A DNA stretch of 64,000 nucleotides, from NCBI GenBank assembly GCA_910586705.1, contig CAJUJK010000010.1, positions 67,396 to 131,395 of the forward strand. Direction: 5' to 3'. Under the pieces are notes generated by a model. It searched no databases. It was not told the DNA's origin and was given only the letters and a program-made list of their open reading frames with translations. Below, piece by piece: positions 17,578 to 24,936 of this stretch. A program made the translations under genes and the position numbers. The DNA comes from an uncultured Lachnospiraceae bacterium. GTDB lineage: Bacteria; Bacillota; Clostridia; Lachnospirales; Lachnospiraceae. Each line of letters begins with the position of its first letter. Position 1 is the first letter of the stretch.

Positions 17578-20457
17578 TCATTTCAAGTATTTGGATACTG
17601 TAGAGGATGATACACCAACAGCTTGAGCTATCTCCGCAATACTGTAGTTACCAGACGCCTGCATTGCTTCAATCTTACTAACTTTAGCGGGGCTGAGTGT
17701 TGATGTGCTACGAGGTGTTGCATATTGACGAACCTCATCAATGTCAGAATTGTTAAGAATCTTGATAAGCTGGCTTTCACTGATAGCTCCCGCCTGTATA
17801 GCCTCCCATCTCTTTTCATCGAGAGGTATCTTGATTCTTTCTGCACCCATCTGGATACGGGCTTCTGTAAGCGCCTGTTGGCTGGCCTTCTTTATTTCTT
17901 TTGTTGTCATATCAGGATTCGCTTTCTTCATAGCATTCACTTTAGAATTGGCGATAAGCTGGGCCTGAGTCTCTTTAGGTGCGTTACGTAGGGCTATGTT
18001 CAAATCAGCAAGCATACCGTCCACTTCTTCCTTATAGGTGGCCTTAGCCGAAGCGGAGTAGGCTATCTTACCAGTGTTGATAATCTCCAGACGTGCCTTG
18101 TTGGCGAGGTCTTTTCTCTGGTTTGCATACTCAGCATAAGCTCTTTCCTGGGGGGTATCCGCATCAGAGATAAGGAGACGGGCATCATCAACTTCAGCCA
18201 TCTTTGTACTCTTCTGTGTTCTTACCTTAACCTTGCCATTCTTGTCAGTATACTCTTCCTTTACAGAATTCCAGATTAAAGCCCCCTCTGATTTGCTTGG
18301 GTCATACCAATCCTTATCTTTCTGATTGACTTTTGGACTTCCCTTACGTTTAAGAACTTCCTGTTGAGACTTTGATCTTGAAATCAGGGTTGCAGCTCCC
18401 TCATGATAACGGCCGTTCACATCTGTTGTTCCCTGATAAGTCTTCTTCAGGTATGCAATGTCATTATCTCTTTCACTCTGTTTGTAGTCGAGACCATGCT
18501 TTTCCGCATCGATTACAACCATACTGTGGCGAACGGCTTTAGCAAGCTCCTCTTCTTTAGCGCCTCTTAAAGTCATGTCTGTAATCAGATTAGAAATGAT
18601 ACCCATTTCAGTCTGAGTATTCTTCATAGGCTTAAATTCTCTGCCATTGCGGTAGTAATGAACAGTTCCATCCGGGTCTGTCTTCGTAGAATCGTGTCCA
18701 TACTCAAGCTTACCATCAAATCCTTCCAATCCCTTTAACGGTGGAGTGGAAGTAATCTTCACACCTTTACCAGTAGGAACCACCATTACAGTATCGCCAT
18801 CGAAATCTGCTCCGGAAAGTCTCTCTGCAACCTTACTATTGATACCGACAGCATCTTTGGCAAGACCGAGCTTGCTCTTTGCTTCCGCCTGTTTGTTGTT
18901 TACAGTGAGCACAGGGATTTCAAAAGTTCCACCATGAGGGAATCTGATAAGAGCTACTTTCTCGCCGTTCTCGTAACCCGGTGCATAGACTTCATCATCT
19001 TTCATCGAAGTGATTGGAAGAATGACTTTGTATTTCTGTCTCGGAAGAGATGCTGCTTTCAGATGTACTGCTGCCGCATCGCAATCATCAGCAAAAGACT
19101 GCAACAAAACTTTCTTTACTGTTGGATTGGTCAAGGAACAAATCTCATCATACTCTGCCTGAGCATCGGCCATCGTCAAACTCAACTGTCTCTTGATAAG
19201 CTTCATACTCTGCTTAGAAAGAAACTGCGATGGTAACTTATCGTCCCAATCTCCCCAATCTCCTTCTTCTGCACGTTTGTTGATTAGAGAAAGAGACTGT
19301 TTTTTACCGGTTTTTGGATCGGTAAATTTGCCATTTGGGTCATCATAAAAGCTTTGCCCGCCATGTTCCTTAATCAAAGAACCGAATGGGTTATTAGGAT
19401 CTTTTTTGATTGTTTTCAAAACAGTGTTATCTTTTGGGCCGCAAACAGGAGTTCCTTCTTTCTTATTCGTGTTAAACCGAACATCCACACCATCTGGCAG
19501 GTCATCAGCATACATCGCCATACCCTTCAAATAATGTGTTCCGTCAACAAGGATTCTTACCTGTGCATAATGAGCATCACCGAGCGATAAATCATCCACG
19601 CCTCTGCGAATCTCAATAACACCATCTTTCTTTGTTCCACCGTCTTCAGCATAGACGATCTGAATTCTTTTAGAACTCATGCTCTCCGGATAATGAAAAC
19701 CTTTCTGGAAACTATCGCCGCCATCATAAGAAATGCTATCGCAGACTTCTTCCAAAGGATGGATCTTGTCAAAGTCATAGATAGCACTCGATACCTTTGT
19801 AATTTTCTCATGAACTTCGCCGTTCTTATCGGTATAGGTTCTGGTGATTTCCTTATAAGGTGTATCAGGAGGACAAAGAACTCTGATATTTGTCTGCTGC
19901 CCTTTATTTGTTACCTGCGGAACACCACCACCGAAATGGTTATATCCATCAAGCTCCAAAATGTAAAGAGCCTCTTCGAGTTTTTCTCTTGAGACTCCTA
20001 AGTATCGTTCTGTTCCGGCACTAATTGCAATCATACCGTGTTCGTCAACTTGTCGTTTTAAATTTTCAGCAGTTACTCTGGCCAGATTCATACGGGCTTC
20101 CGAATCTGAGTTCAAAAGAGAACGAATAGAAGACTCACTGTTGTATCCCATCATTCTTGCAATCTCGCTCGGATTGTAACCATCTGATTGAAGCGCTTTT
20201 GCTCTCTCAACCTCCAAAGCTCTCCTCTCGTCTTTGGCTAAAGACCGCTGTGTTCGGAACTGGGTTGTGGTCAAACCCATAGCTTTGGCAATTTCTGTGT
20301 CGCTGAGTCCTTGTCCTTTCAGTTCATCAACACGACTCAAAAAATCACCATTTCTCTGATACGGATTTTCCCCACTTCCCCAGGGGTAACGTCCAGAATG
20401 TCGTGGTGTTCCGTAGTGCATTAGAATATCTTTCATTTCTTCCACAACTTGGTTCAT
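17578..20457 (-). CDS. DFDGD-containing protein, RNA polymerase-like
   Basis: 959 residues. An N-terminal part has two HTH-like segments (LSDTEIAKAMGLTTTQFRTQ and NPSEIARMMGYNSESSIRS). The middle runs KVALIRFPHGGTFEIPVLTV to SGADFDGDTVMVVP, with DFDGD at about residues 551-555. This is the metal-binding signature of the double-psi beta-barrel of multisubunit RNA polymerases, YonO-like phage polymerases and QDE-1-type enzymes, with the usual R-x-P segment ahead of it. A C-terminal HTH (YSIAEIAQAVGVSSSTVSKYL) closes the protein. A single-chain phage RNA polymerase is the main hypothesis; the second barrel is not obvious by eye. Confidence 0.65.
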   Translation of the reverse strand: MNQVVEEMKDILMHYGTPRHSGRYPWGSGENPYQRNGDFLSRVDELKGQGLSDTEIAKAMGLTTTQFRTQRSLAKDERRALEVERAKALQSDGYNPSEIARMMGYNSESSIRSLLNSDSEARMNLARVTAENLKRQVDEHGMIAISAGTERYLGVSREKLEEALYILELDGYNHFGGGVPQVTNKGQQTNIRVLCPPDTPYKEITRTYTDKNGEVHEKITKVSSAIYDFDKIHPLEEVCDSISYDGGDSFQKGFHYPESMSSKRIQIVYAEDGGTKKDGVIEIRRGVDDLSLGDAHYAQVRILVDGTHYLKGMAMYADDLPDGVDVRFNTNKKEGTPVCGPKDNTVLKTIKKDPNNPFGSLIKEHGGQSFYDDPNGKFTDPKTGKKQSLSLINKRAEEGDWGDWDDKLPSQFLSKQSMKLIKRQLSLTMADAQAEYDEICSLTNPTVKKVLLQSFADDCDAAAVHLKAASLPRQKYKVILPITSMKDDEVYAPGYENGEKVALIRFPHGGTFEIPVLTVNNKQAEAKSKLGLAKDAVGINSKVAERLSGADFDGDTVMVVPTGKGVKITSTPPLKGLEGFDGKLEYGHDSTKTDPDGTVHYYRNGREFKPMKNTQTEMGIISNLITDMTLRGAKEEELAKAVRHSMVVIDAEKHGLDYKQSERDNDIAYLKKTYQGTTDVNGRYHEGAATLISRSKSQQEVLKRKGSPKVNQKDKDWYDPSKSEGALIWNSVKEEYTDKNGKVKVRTQKSTKMAEVDDARLLISDADTPQERAYAEYANQRKDLANKARLEIINTGKIAYSASAKATYKEEVDGMLADLNIALRNAPKETQAQLIANSKVNAMKKANPDMTTKEIKKASQQALTEARIQMGAERIKIPLDEKRWEAIQAGAISESQLIKILNNSDIDEVRQYATPRSTSTLSPAKVSKIEAMQASGNYSIAEIAQAVGVSSSTVSKYLK

Positions 20458-20460
20458 GGC

Positions 20461-21018
20461 TTACCCCTCCTGTTCTTTTACTTTTTTAATTACTTTGTCA
20501 AATGTGACAATCTTGTCCATAATCGGAACAATCTCGTCGGTTTCCGGAGCATGAATTTCAATTTCATTGTTCTGGTACAGACACAATACAATATCAATCT
20601 CCGCCGGTTTCACTTTATACTCCAAACAAAAAAGAGCAGCGTAGATCATAAGCTGCTCAATGTGGGCTTTAATAGTTCCAGTCTTCAAATCGTGGATTCT
20701 CAACAACCCGTTTCTGAATGCGATGCTGTCTGCTGTTCCGAAACAGTTCTCTGAATAATACAGAATCTGTTCCGGAGTCATCTTATAGCCGATGGCATCA
20801 TTTACATACATATTCAAAGTTTTTTTCGACTTCGGAAGTTTCTGCCCAAGCCTGATACACTGAGCCGCAAACTCGTGAAGTACAGTTCCTTTTTGGGTTG
20901 CCAAGAATTTTACATACGACTCCGCCACTTTGTTTTCATCGTAGTTAATCCAATGATATTTGCTTGCTCCAAGAAAAGCGTGCTGCCCTTCAAGAATTGA
21001 ATGATTGTTGAAGTTCAT
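20461..21018 (-). CDS. PD-(D/E)XK nuclease, Cas4/RecB-like
   Basis: 185 residues. The active-site order is right: GTADSIAFRNGLLRIHDLKTG gives the Asp and D-x-K motifs, followed by the Q-x3-Y helix (IEQLMIYAALF). An HEFAAQC motif near residue 50 supplies the first acidic residue. Phage members act in recombination or end processing. It starts inside the end of the upstream nuclease gene. Confidence 0.8.
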   Translation of the reverse strand: MNFNNHSILEGQHAFLGASKYHWINYDENKVAESYVKFLATQKGTVLHEFAAQCIRLGQKLPKSKKTLNMYVNDAIGYKMTPEQILYYSENCFGTADSIAFRNGLLRIHDLKTGTIKAHIEQLMIYAALFCLEYKVKPAEIDIVLCLYQNNEIEIHAPETDEIVPIMDKIVTFDKVIKKVKEQEG

Positions 21019-21280
21019 GTAACACTTCCTCCTTATTTTTAGGATAGATGAATCTTGAGAAAGACATCTCGTTCATCTTCTCAACGTAATATGGTTGATT
21101 TGCCTGTTTCTTAGAGTTCGCACTTTGCTTACATTCCAAAGAAGCCCATTTGTCTTTATAAAGGATGAGCAAATCTGGTATACCCTGAATGTGATCCGGG
21201 TCGAGTTTTGTTACGATGCACCCAGGAAACATTTTTTTAAGTTCCTGAATCAGTTGTGCTTGGAATTTGCTCTCCAACAT
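20990..21280 (-). CDS. VRR-NUC / resolvase-like nuclease
   Basis: 96 residues from the ATG at 21280 (MLESKFQAQLIQELKK), chosen because AAAGGAGG lies upstream inside a longer frame. The core GIPDLLILYKDKWASLECK is the PD-x(n)-E-x-K site of VRR-NUC and small Holliday-junction resolvase-like nucleases. It overlaps the next nuclease gene by 29 bases, so the pair is likely co-expressed and used in phage recombination. Confidence 0.8.
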   Translation of the reverse strand: MLESKFQAQLIQELKKMFPGCIVTKLDPDHIQGIPDLLILYKDKWASLECKQSANSKKQANQPYYVEKMNEMSFSRFIYPKNKEEVLHELQQSFNS

Positions 21281-21398
21281 AACAGGACCTCCTTTCATTT
21301 TGATAAATACAAAAGAGAAAGAACAAGCATTTAAAAATGCCTATTTTAATCTCTCTCCTCATAAAAGGGCATGTTTTTTTTGCGAACTAAAAAATAGC

Positions 21399-21427
21399 AA
21401 AAGAAAAGAGCCGCTGTTACACGACTC
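21399..21427 (-). terminator. repeated-type terminator hairpin
   Basis: On the - strand GAGTCG, loop TGTAACAG, CGGCTC, then TTTTCTTTT. It belongs to a family of about a dozen near-identical terminators in this prophage. Just downstream follows CGCA plus a leader as in the other cassettes. Confidence 0.75.
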
Positions 21428-21458
21428 TCGAATATTTTCTATATTTTGTTTTTATTGC

Positions 21459-21590
21459 TTAGCTGTTGTTCCTGAGATACCTCACCAATATCCAGATGAG
21501 CCAAAGACCACCAGTTGCAAAAACCAGTATCACGTCCAGAATCAATCCTGCTGTACTTCTCTTTTTCTTACCTCCACTTTTTCTACTCAT
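21459..21590 (-). CDS. small membrane protein
   Basis: 43 residues: a basic start (MSRKSGGKKKRST), one hydrophobic helix (LILDVILVFATGGLWLIWIL) and RYLRNNS. The ribosome site AAAGGAGAC precedes it. It lies between the 348-residue unknown gene and the nuclease pair. Function unknown. Confidence 0.55.
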   Translation of the reverse strand: MSRKSGGKKKRSTAGLILDVILVFATGGLWLIWILVRYLRNNS

Positions 21591-21620
21591 ATTATTTTGT
21601 CTCCTTTCGACTAAAGACTT

Positions 21621-22667
21621 TTATGCTGTTTTTAAATAAGCGTTTCCTTCCATATCCAAAACAAATGCAGATTCTTTTTGGAAAGACTGCAAAAAAGACT
21701 GCAACGGCTTACGTCTAATAAATTCCTCTCCGTTTCCTAACGAATCAACAAATTCTTCTACCTGTTTTTCATAAACAGTTTTATCAATCTTTTTTAACAG
21801 ATTTCCTTTATACGTTTTGATGTACATTTGTATTGCCGAAAAATTGGATAACATCCGCTTCTCATATTTGTCAATGTATGACAGGATATCTTTTTCGACA
21901 TACTCATGGTATAATATGTTTCCATTTTGTGAATAAGCAACCTCAAGTATATTGCTCATACAATATAACTGTATAGCCAGTTGAAGACAATCTTTAATCT
22001 GGAACGCTTTCCCGATGATTGAATTCAAATCCGGTGTGTCTTTTGCTTTAACAAGGGAATCCAAATCAGACATATAAAATTCGATGTCCTTCATTGCAAC
22101 TTTCCTGGCTCCTTGAAGACTGATGATTGTTGCAGTTCTTTGATGGTCGCACTCCATGATTGAGCCGTAATTTTGAAATGCAAAATTGACAAAGCTCACT
22201 TCAGATATCAATTCTGCTTTTTTATCTCCATATAGAAATTCGAGAATCTTATCAATTTTTTGATTGATGGCTGTCAAATTGCTATTTATCTCGGAAAGGA
22301 AGTATTGCCCGGATGCTATGGACATTGCTGTAAATGCGCCCATTATAACTTGTTGCTTACCTAACAACTCTAGCGGCGCCTGTCCGGCAATTTTTCCATC
22401 TGGTCCGTAATATATATTTCCCAAACCACCATTCCCGTATTTCATCAAATCGGAAGTAGTAATACCGTCCGGCAGATGCAACACACAGGCATTTTTTGTT
22501 CCGATAGCCGCCAGAGATGGAGCCGCATTCAATAAAGCACTGGTGTGCATTTTTTGACTTGATGTTAATTCCAGCTTTATTAAATCTTTTCTGTTTGAAA
22601 AGTCGATGTTGTCCTCGAATATTTCAATCTCAAAACCACCAAACGGAATCACCTCAGCATTACTCAT
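21621..22667 (-). CDS. unknown 348-residue protein
   Basis: I start it at 22667 (MSNAEVIPFGGFEIEIF) because GGAGGT precedes that ATG; the longer open frame runs through a hairpin region. The middle has a Gly/Ala-rich, possibly membrane-inserting segment (KQQVIMGAFTAMSIASGQYF) followed by a coiled helix (INSNLTAINQKIDKILEFL), and the rest is helical. The layout resembles pore-forming or abortive-infection effectors in a general way, but I recognise no family. It has its own leader with an inverted repeat, so it may be expressed separately from the surrounding early genes. Confidence 0.6.
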   Translation of the reverse strand: MSNAEVIPFGGFEIEIFEDNIDFSNRKDLIKLELTSSQKMHTSALLNAAPSLAAIGTKNACVLHLPDGITTSDLMKYGNGGLGNIYYGPDGKIAGQAPLELLGKQQVIMGAFTAMSIASGQYFLSEINSNLTAINQKIDKILEFLYGDKKAELISEVSFVNFAFQNYGSIMECDHQRTATIISLQGARKVAMKDIEFYMSDLDSLVKAKDTPDLNSIIGKAFQIKDCLQLAIQLYCMSNILEVAYSQNGNILYHEYVEKDILSYIDKYEKRMLSNFSAIQMYIKTYKGNLLKKIDKTVYEKQVEEFVDSLGNGEEFIRRKPLQSFLQSFQKESAFVLDMEGNAYLKTA

Positions 22668-22705
22668 GTTCAATACCTCCAAAACGCTTTCAAATACTTC
22701 TGCGC

Positions 22706-22730
22706 AAATAAAAAGTGCGCCCCAATGTAG
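22706..22730 (-). terminator. hairpin in leader of the 348-residue gene
   Basis: On the - strand GGTGCGTC ... GGGGCGCAC followed by TTTTTATT. It has terminator shape but lies upstream of the start at 22667, so it would act as an attenuator or close an upstream leader transcript. Confidence 0.5.
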
Positions 22731-22762
22731 AGACGCACCTGCAAAAGTGAATCTCCCATTGT

Positions 22763-22862
22763 TGCGACACAATCTCATCCCGTCTAAGGCATAAGTAAAG
22801 AGAGAAAACACCCTTTGCCAAAAGTGGTTTCCCTTAAACGAGATTTGTGAAATTGTGTCGCA
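22763..22862. promoter_or_regulatory. 11-bp inverted repeat in leader region
   Basis: TGCGACACAAT (22763-22773) and its perfect complement ATTGTGTCGCA (22852-22862) bracket 78 bases. Together with the downstream terminator-like hairpin this could form an attenuator switch, or be paired operator sites. No protein partner can be named. Confidence 0.45.
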
Positions 22863-22932
22863 GCTACAGTATACCACAACCCAAGCAAAAAATAAACAGG
22901 TTTTTAAATATCCTATTGACAGATTGACAATT

Positions 22933-23133
22933 TTATGCTAAGGCAGTCTGCGACATCGCAACGAAAGATGCTTTCTTGTACAGGTAGTCATAAGCCATCT
23001 GGGAACCGTCCTCAAGATATACCGTAATAGAGAGATACCCTCTCGGTTTCCAATACGTTGCTCTTTTTGATAAATTCGGCAATCGAATCTTAAAATCTTT
23101 ATAAATGTCATGCCATGTGATTTTTTCTCTCAT
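22933..23133 (-). CDS. small unknown phage protein
   Basis: 66 residues: MREKITWHDIYKDFKIRLPN, then YWKPRGYLSITVYLEDGSQ and AYDYLYKKA. It looks like a compact alpha/beta fold with basic residues. It lies at the downstream edge of the repeat-rich region, which may hold its promoter. Family unknown. Confidence 0.55.
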   Translation of the reverse strand: MREKITWHDIYKDFKIRLPNLSKRATYWKPRGYLSITVYLEDGSQMAYDYLYKKASFVAMSQTALA

Positions 23134-23149
23134 AAGAACCTCCTTTCTT

Positions 23150-23480
23150 GCTCTCTGGTCAAATGCCCACTTTTTCCTGCCCTATTTATAATATTATTAA
23201 ATATTTTTATCATAATAGTTTGAGAAAAAAAGTGGGAAAGTGGGCAAACAGCCCTCAAACCCGCATAAAATGGGCATTCTTGCTGGCCAAAGTGCCTGGT
23301 CACTTTTCAAAAAAAGTGGGCAAAGTGGGCAAAAAATGGCCAAAATTTGTAAAAATTGTCCGTAAAAGTTCCATAATTTTCGACCAAATCTTCACAATTT
23401 TCTCCTCTGCCCACTTTTTCTGGCCAAAAGCCCACTTTTAAAAACAGGATTTGACCAGAATTTTTTAACCTAGATTAGAG
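23150..23480. repeat. iteron-like region with AT-rich element (candidate origin or control region)
   Basis: No gene fits in 23134-23516. The stretch holds at least seven copies of a CCCACTTTTT / AAAAAGTGGG element in both orientations: near 23163, 23229, 23240, 23308, 23319, 23409 and 23429, several continuing as GTGGGCAAA. An AT-only stretch (about 23183-23219) lies among them, and a CTAG-centred palindrome (23466-23477) closes it. This is the architecture of an iteron-type replication origin or a multi-site operator. Confidence 0.6.
23466..23477. promoter_or_regulatory. operator-like palindrome, copy 1
   Basis: TAACCTAGATTA, a near-perfect dyad of form TAAYCTAGRTTA. Similar sites occur at 55936-55947 and 57651-57662. 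All three lie in non-coding control regions upstream of - strand genes. Confidence 0.5.
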
Positions 23481-23516
23481 TTTGTCCGGCTGAAAAGACT
23501 GGTACGGACGCCAAAA

Positions 23517-23717
23517 TTACCGCAAATTTACGTCCGATTTCTTCTTATAATGGATACAGTTTGGGTCACTCTCCTCAATAAAAGAAGAAATATCATCCGG
23601 ATAATCTTCATACATCTTCTCACATGCCCTCAAATACTCAAGGTATGTCTGTTTGTATAAACACACCTCTCTATGTATGCAACTGGTACACATTGTTTCT
23701 CTAACAGCACCGCTCAT
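23517..23717 (-). CDS. small Cys-rich phage protein
   Basis: 66 residues from the ATG at 23717 (MSGAVRETMCTSCIHREVC). Cys residues C-x2-C-x4-C plus CIHYK near the end suggest a bound zinc. Ribosome site GAGGTGAG precedes it. Small proteins of this CTSCIHREVC type are frequent in clostridial phages; function unknown. Confidence 0.65.
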   Translation of the reverse strand: MSGAVRETMCTSCIHREVCLYKQTYLEYLRACEKMYEDYPDDISSFIEESDPNCIHYKKKSDVNLR

Positions 23718-23722
23718 GAATC

Positions 23723-24025
23723 TCACCTCCAAATTCGTTCTCTTTTAACCGGATCGTATTGCGCCCTTGGTATGCCCAAGTATTTTGCAACAGCCAGCTC
23801 GTATGTAACCGATTCACCAAATCCTCCCTCATACTTAGGAATAGCCACAACCATACCCGCCTTAGCAATTCGACAAATATAATCATAGTCAATCTCAAAC
23901 AATGTCTTATCACGCTGTTCGGTTGGATAATCAACAATATATCCCTGTGATTTATAATACGCCACAGCTTCTTCAATATCTGACTTCTGTGATAAAGAAG
24001 CCAGTATACATACTTTTTTAATCAT
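23723..24025 (-). CDS. nucleoside deoxyribosyltransferase-like protein
   Basis: 100 residues: CILASLSQKSDIEEAVAYY, later ICRIAKAGMVVAIPKYEGGFGESVTYELAVAKYLG. This is the Rossmann-like fold of phage nucleoside 2-deoxyribosyltransferase-type proteins, with the catalytic-type Glu in GESVTYE. It sits in the nucleotide block with MazG, NrdD and NrdG. A related protein is encoded at 53157-53450. Confidence 0.65.
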   Translation of the reverse strand: MIKKVCILASLSQKSDIEEAVAYYKSQGYIVDYPTEQRDKTLFEIDYDYICRIAKAGMVVAIPKYEGGFGESVTYELAVAKYLGIPRAQYDPVKRERIWR

Positions 24026-24028
24026 CTT

Positions 24029-24226
24029 TTACCTCCAAACCTTTCCAGACTGGGTATCTTTGAGAACAATCCTCTCTTCAAGATGAAATCCAGACAACTC
24101 ACAGATTGTAAAAATTGTGTTCAGCAACTTATGAAATCTCTCATCGTCCGCATCAGCGCTCTTAATCGCTTCGTAGGCTGTCGGATCTGAATAGCCTTCT
24201 GCGTTTTTTCTTAAATTATTAGCCAC
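24029..24226 (-). CDS. small unknown phage protein
   Basis: 65 residues: MANNLRKNAEGYSDPTAYEAI, then HKLLNTIFTICELSGFHLEERIVLKD. Short proteins of this kind, often accompanying MazG in clostridial phages, have no assigned function. It starts four bases after the MazG-like stop. Confidence 0.65.
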   Translation of the reverse strand: MANNLRKNAEGYSDPTAYEAIKSADADDERFHKLLNTIFTICELSGFHLEERIVLKDTQSGKVWR

Positions 24227-24230
24227 TTAT

Positions 24231-24569
24231 TCATCCCCCTTTTTCCCGGTGCTGACTTTTCTGAGAATCAAATCCGTCCGGATACCTCTTACGAAGCTTG
24301 TCAATATTCATTTGTAAAATATCTTCCAGTTCATAGCCAATGATAGTAGCTCCAAGAGCCAGATACCAGGTCACGTCGCCAAGTTCCTTAGCCAGATGCT
24401 CCTTGTCCAACTCATGCCCCTGATGCAGATGCTTCTTCACCATATCAGCAACCTCACCAGATTCTCCACATAAACCAAGTGCCGTGTTGCTCAAACCTTT
24501 CACTGGATCATTCAGTGACTCCGGGTTTACACTTCTCATTGCTTCCTTTTGATACTCATTGATAGTCAT
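24231..24569 (-). CDS. MazG-like nucleotide pyrophosphohydrolase
   Basis: 112 residues: YQKEAMRSV, GLSNTALGLCGESGEVADMVKKHLHQ and LAKELGDVTWYLALGATIIG. The E-x2-E ... E-x2-D metal site (GESGEVAD and KELGDVTWY) defines the all-alpha NTP pyrophosphohydrolase fold. In phages it trims non-canonical or alarmone nucleotides and fits the nearby deoxynucleotide genes. Confidence 0.85.
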   Translation of the reverse strand: MTINEYQKEAMRSVNPESLNDPVKGLSNTALGLCGESGEVADMVKKHLHQGHELDKEHLAKELGDVTWYLALGATIIGYELEDILQMNIDKLRKRYPDGFDSQKSQHREKGG

Positions 24570-24589
24570 AAATTCTTATCCTCCTTATT

Positions 24590-24772
24590 CTAAAAATTTT
24601 TTGAATAATTCTTTTTATAATGAGATTCAAGACATACTTGATTATCTTCCTCCCAATATTGAACCAAATCAATATCATAATCTCCATTATTATACATGTT
24701 ACTGTTCGGAATCGTTACGACAGCATTTTCCGGAAGATTTTTTAATTTATTCCTTAACTGTTTTACAGTCAT
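24590..24772 (-). CDS. small unknown phage protein
   Basis: 60 residues from the ATG at 24772 (MTVKQLRNKLKNLPENAVVT), chosen for the AAGGAGGATAAG ribosome site. The N-terminus resembles the short proteins that start TVKELIEKLKELPQDA in phages and plasmids. It ends in TAG, inside the ribosome-site region of the MazG-like gene. Confidence 0.65.
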   Translation of the reverse strand: MTVKQLRNKLKNLPENAVVTIPNSNMYNNGDYDIDLVQYWEEDNQVCLESHYKKNYSKNF

Positions 24773-24786
24773 AAATCTTATCCTCC

Positions 24787-24918
24787 TTAATAATCTCTTC
24801 CGTTTCCCCAACGAAACGAATCATCCATGAATACTGCTGCCTCATTAACCGCCTTAATCACCATAACTATACCAAAAGCGACAATAAGACATAACGCCCC
24901 AATCACTACAAACCTCAT
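24787..24918 (-). CDS. small membrane protein
   Basis: 43 residues: MRFVVIGALCLIVAFGIVMVI is one hydrophobic helix, followed by a short polar tail ending WGNGRDY. It lies between NrdD and the following small gene, with a GGAAAGGATTG ribosome site. Function unknown. Confidence 0.5.
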   Translation of the reverse strand: MRFVVIGALCLIVAFGIVMVIKAVNEAAVFMDDSFRWGNGRDY

Positions 24919-24936
24919 AAAACATCAATCCTTTCC

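Noticed and set aside
20461..21018. Cas4 as part of a CRISPR adaptation module
   Set aside because: No cas1, cas2 or array is present, and RecB-like nucleases of this size are normal phage recombination genes.
23150..23480. CRISPR array
   Set aside because: The repeats are short, occur in both orientations and have irregular spacing, and no cas gene is near.
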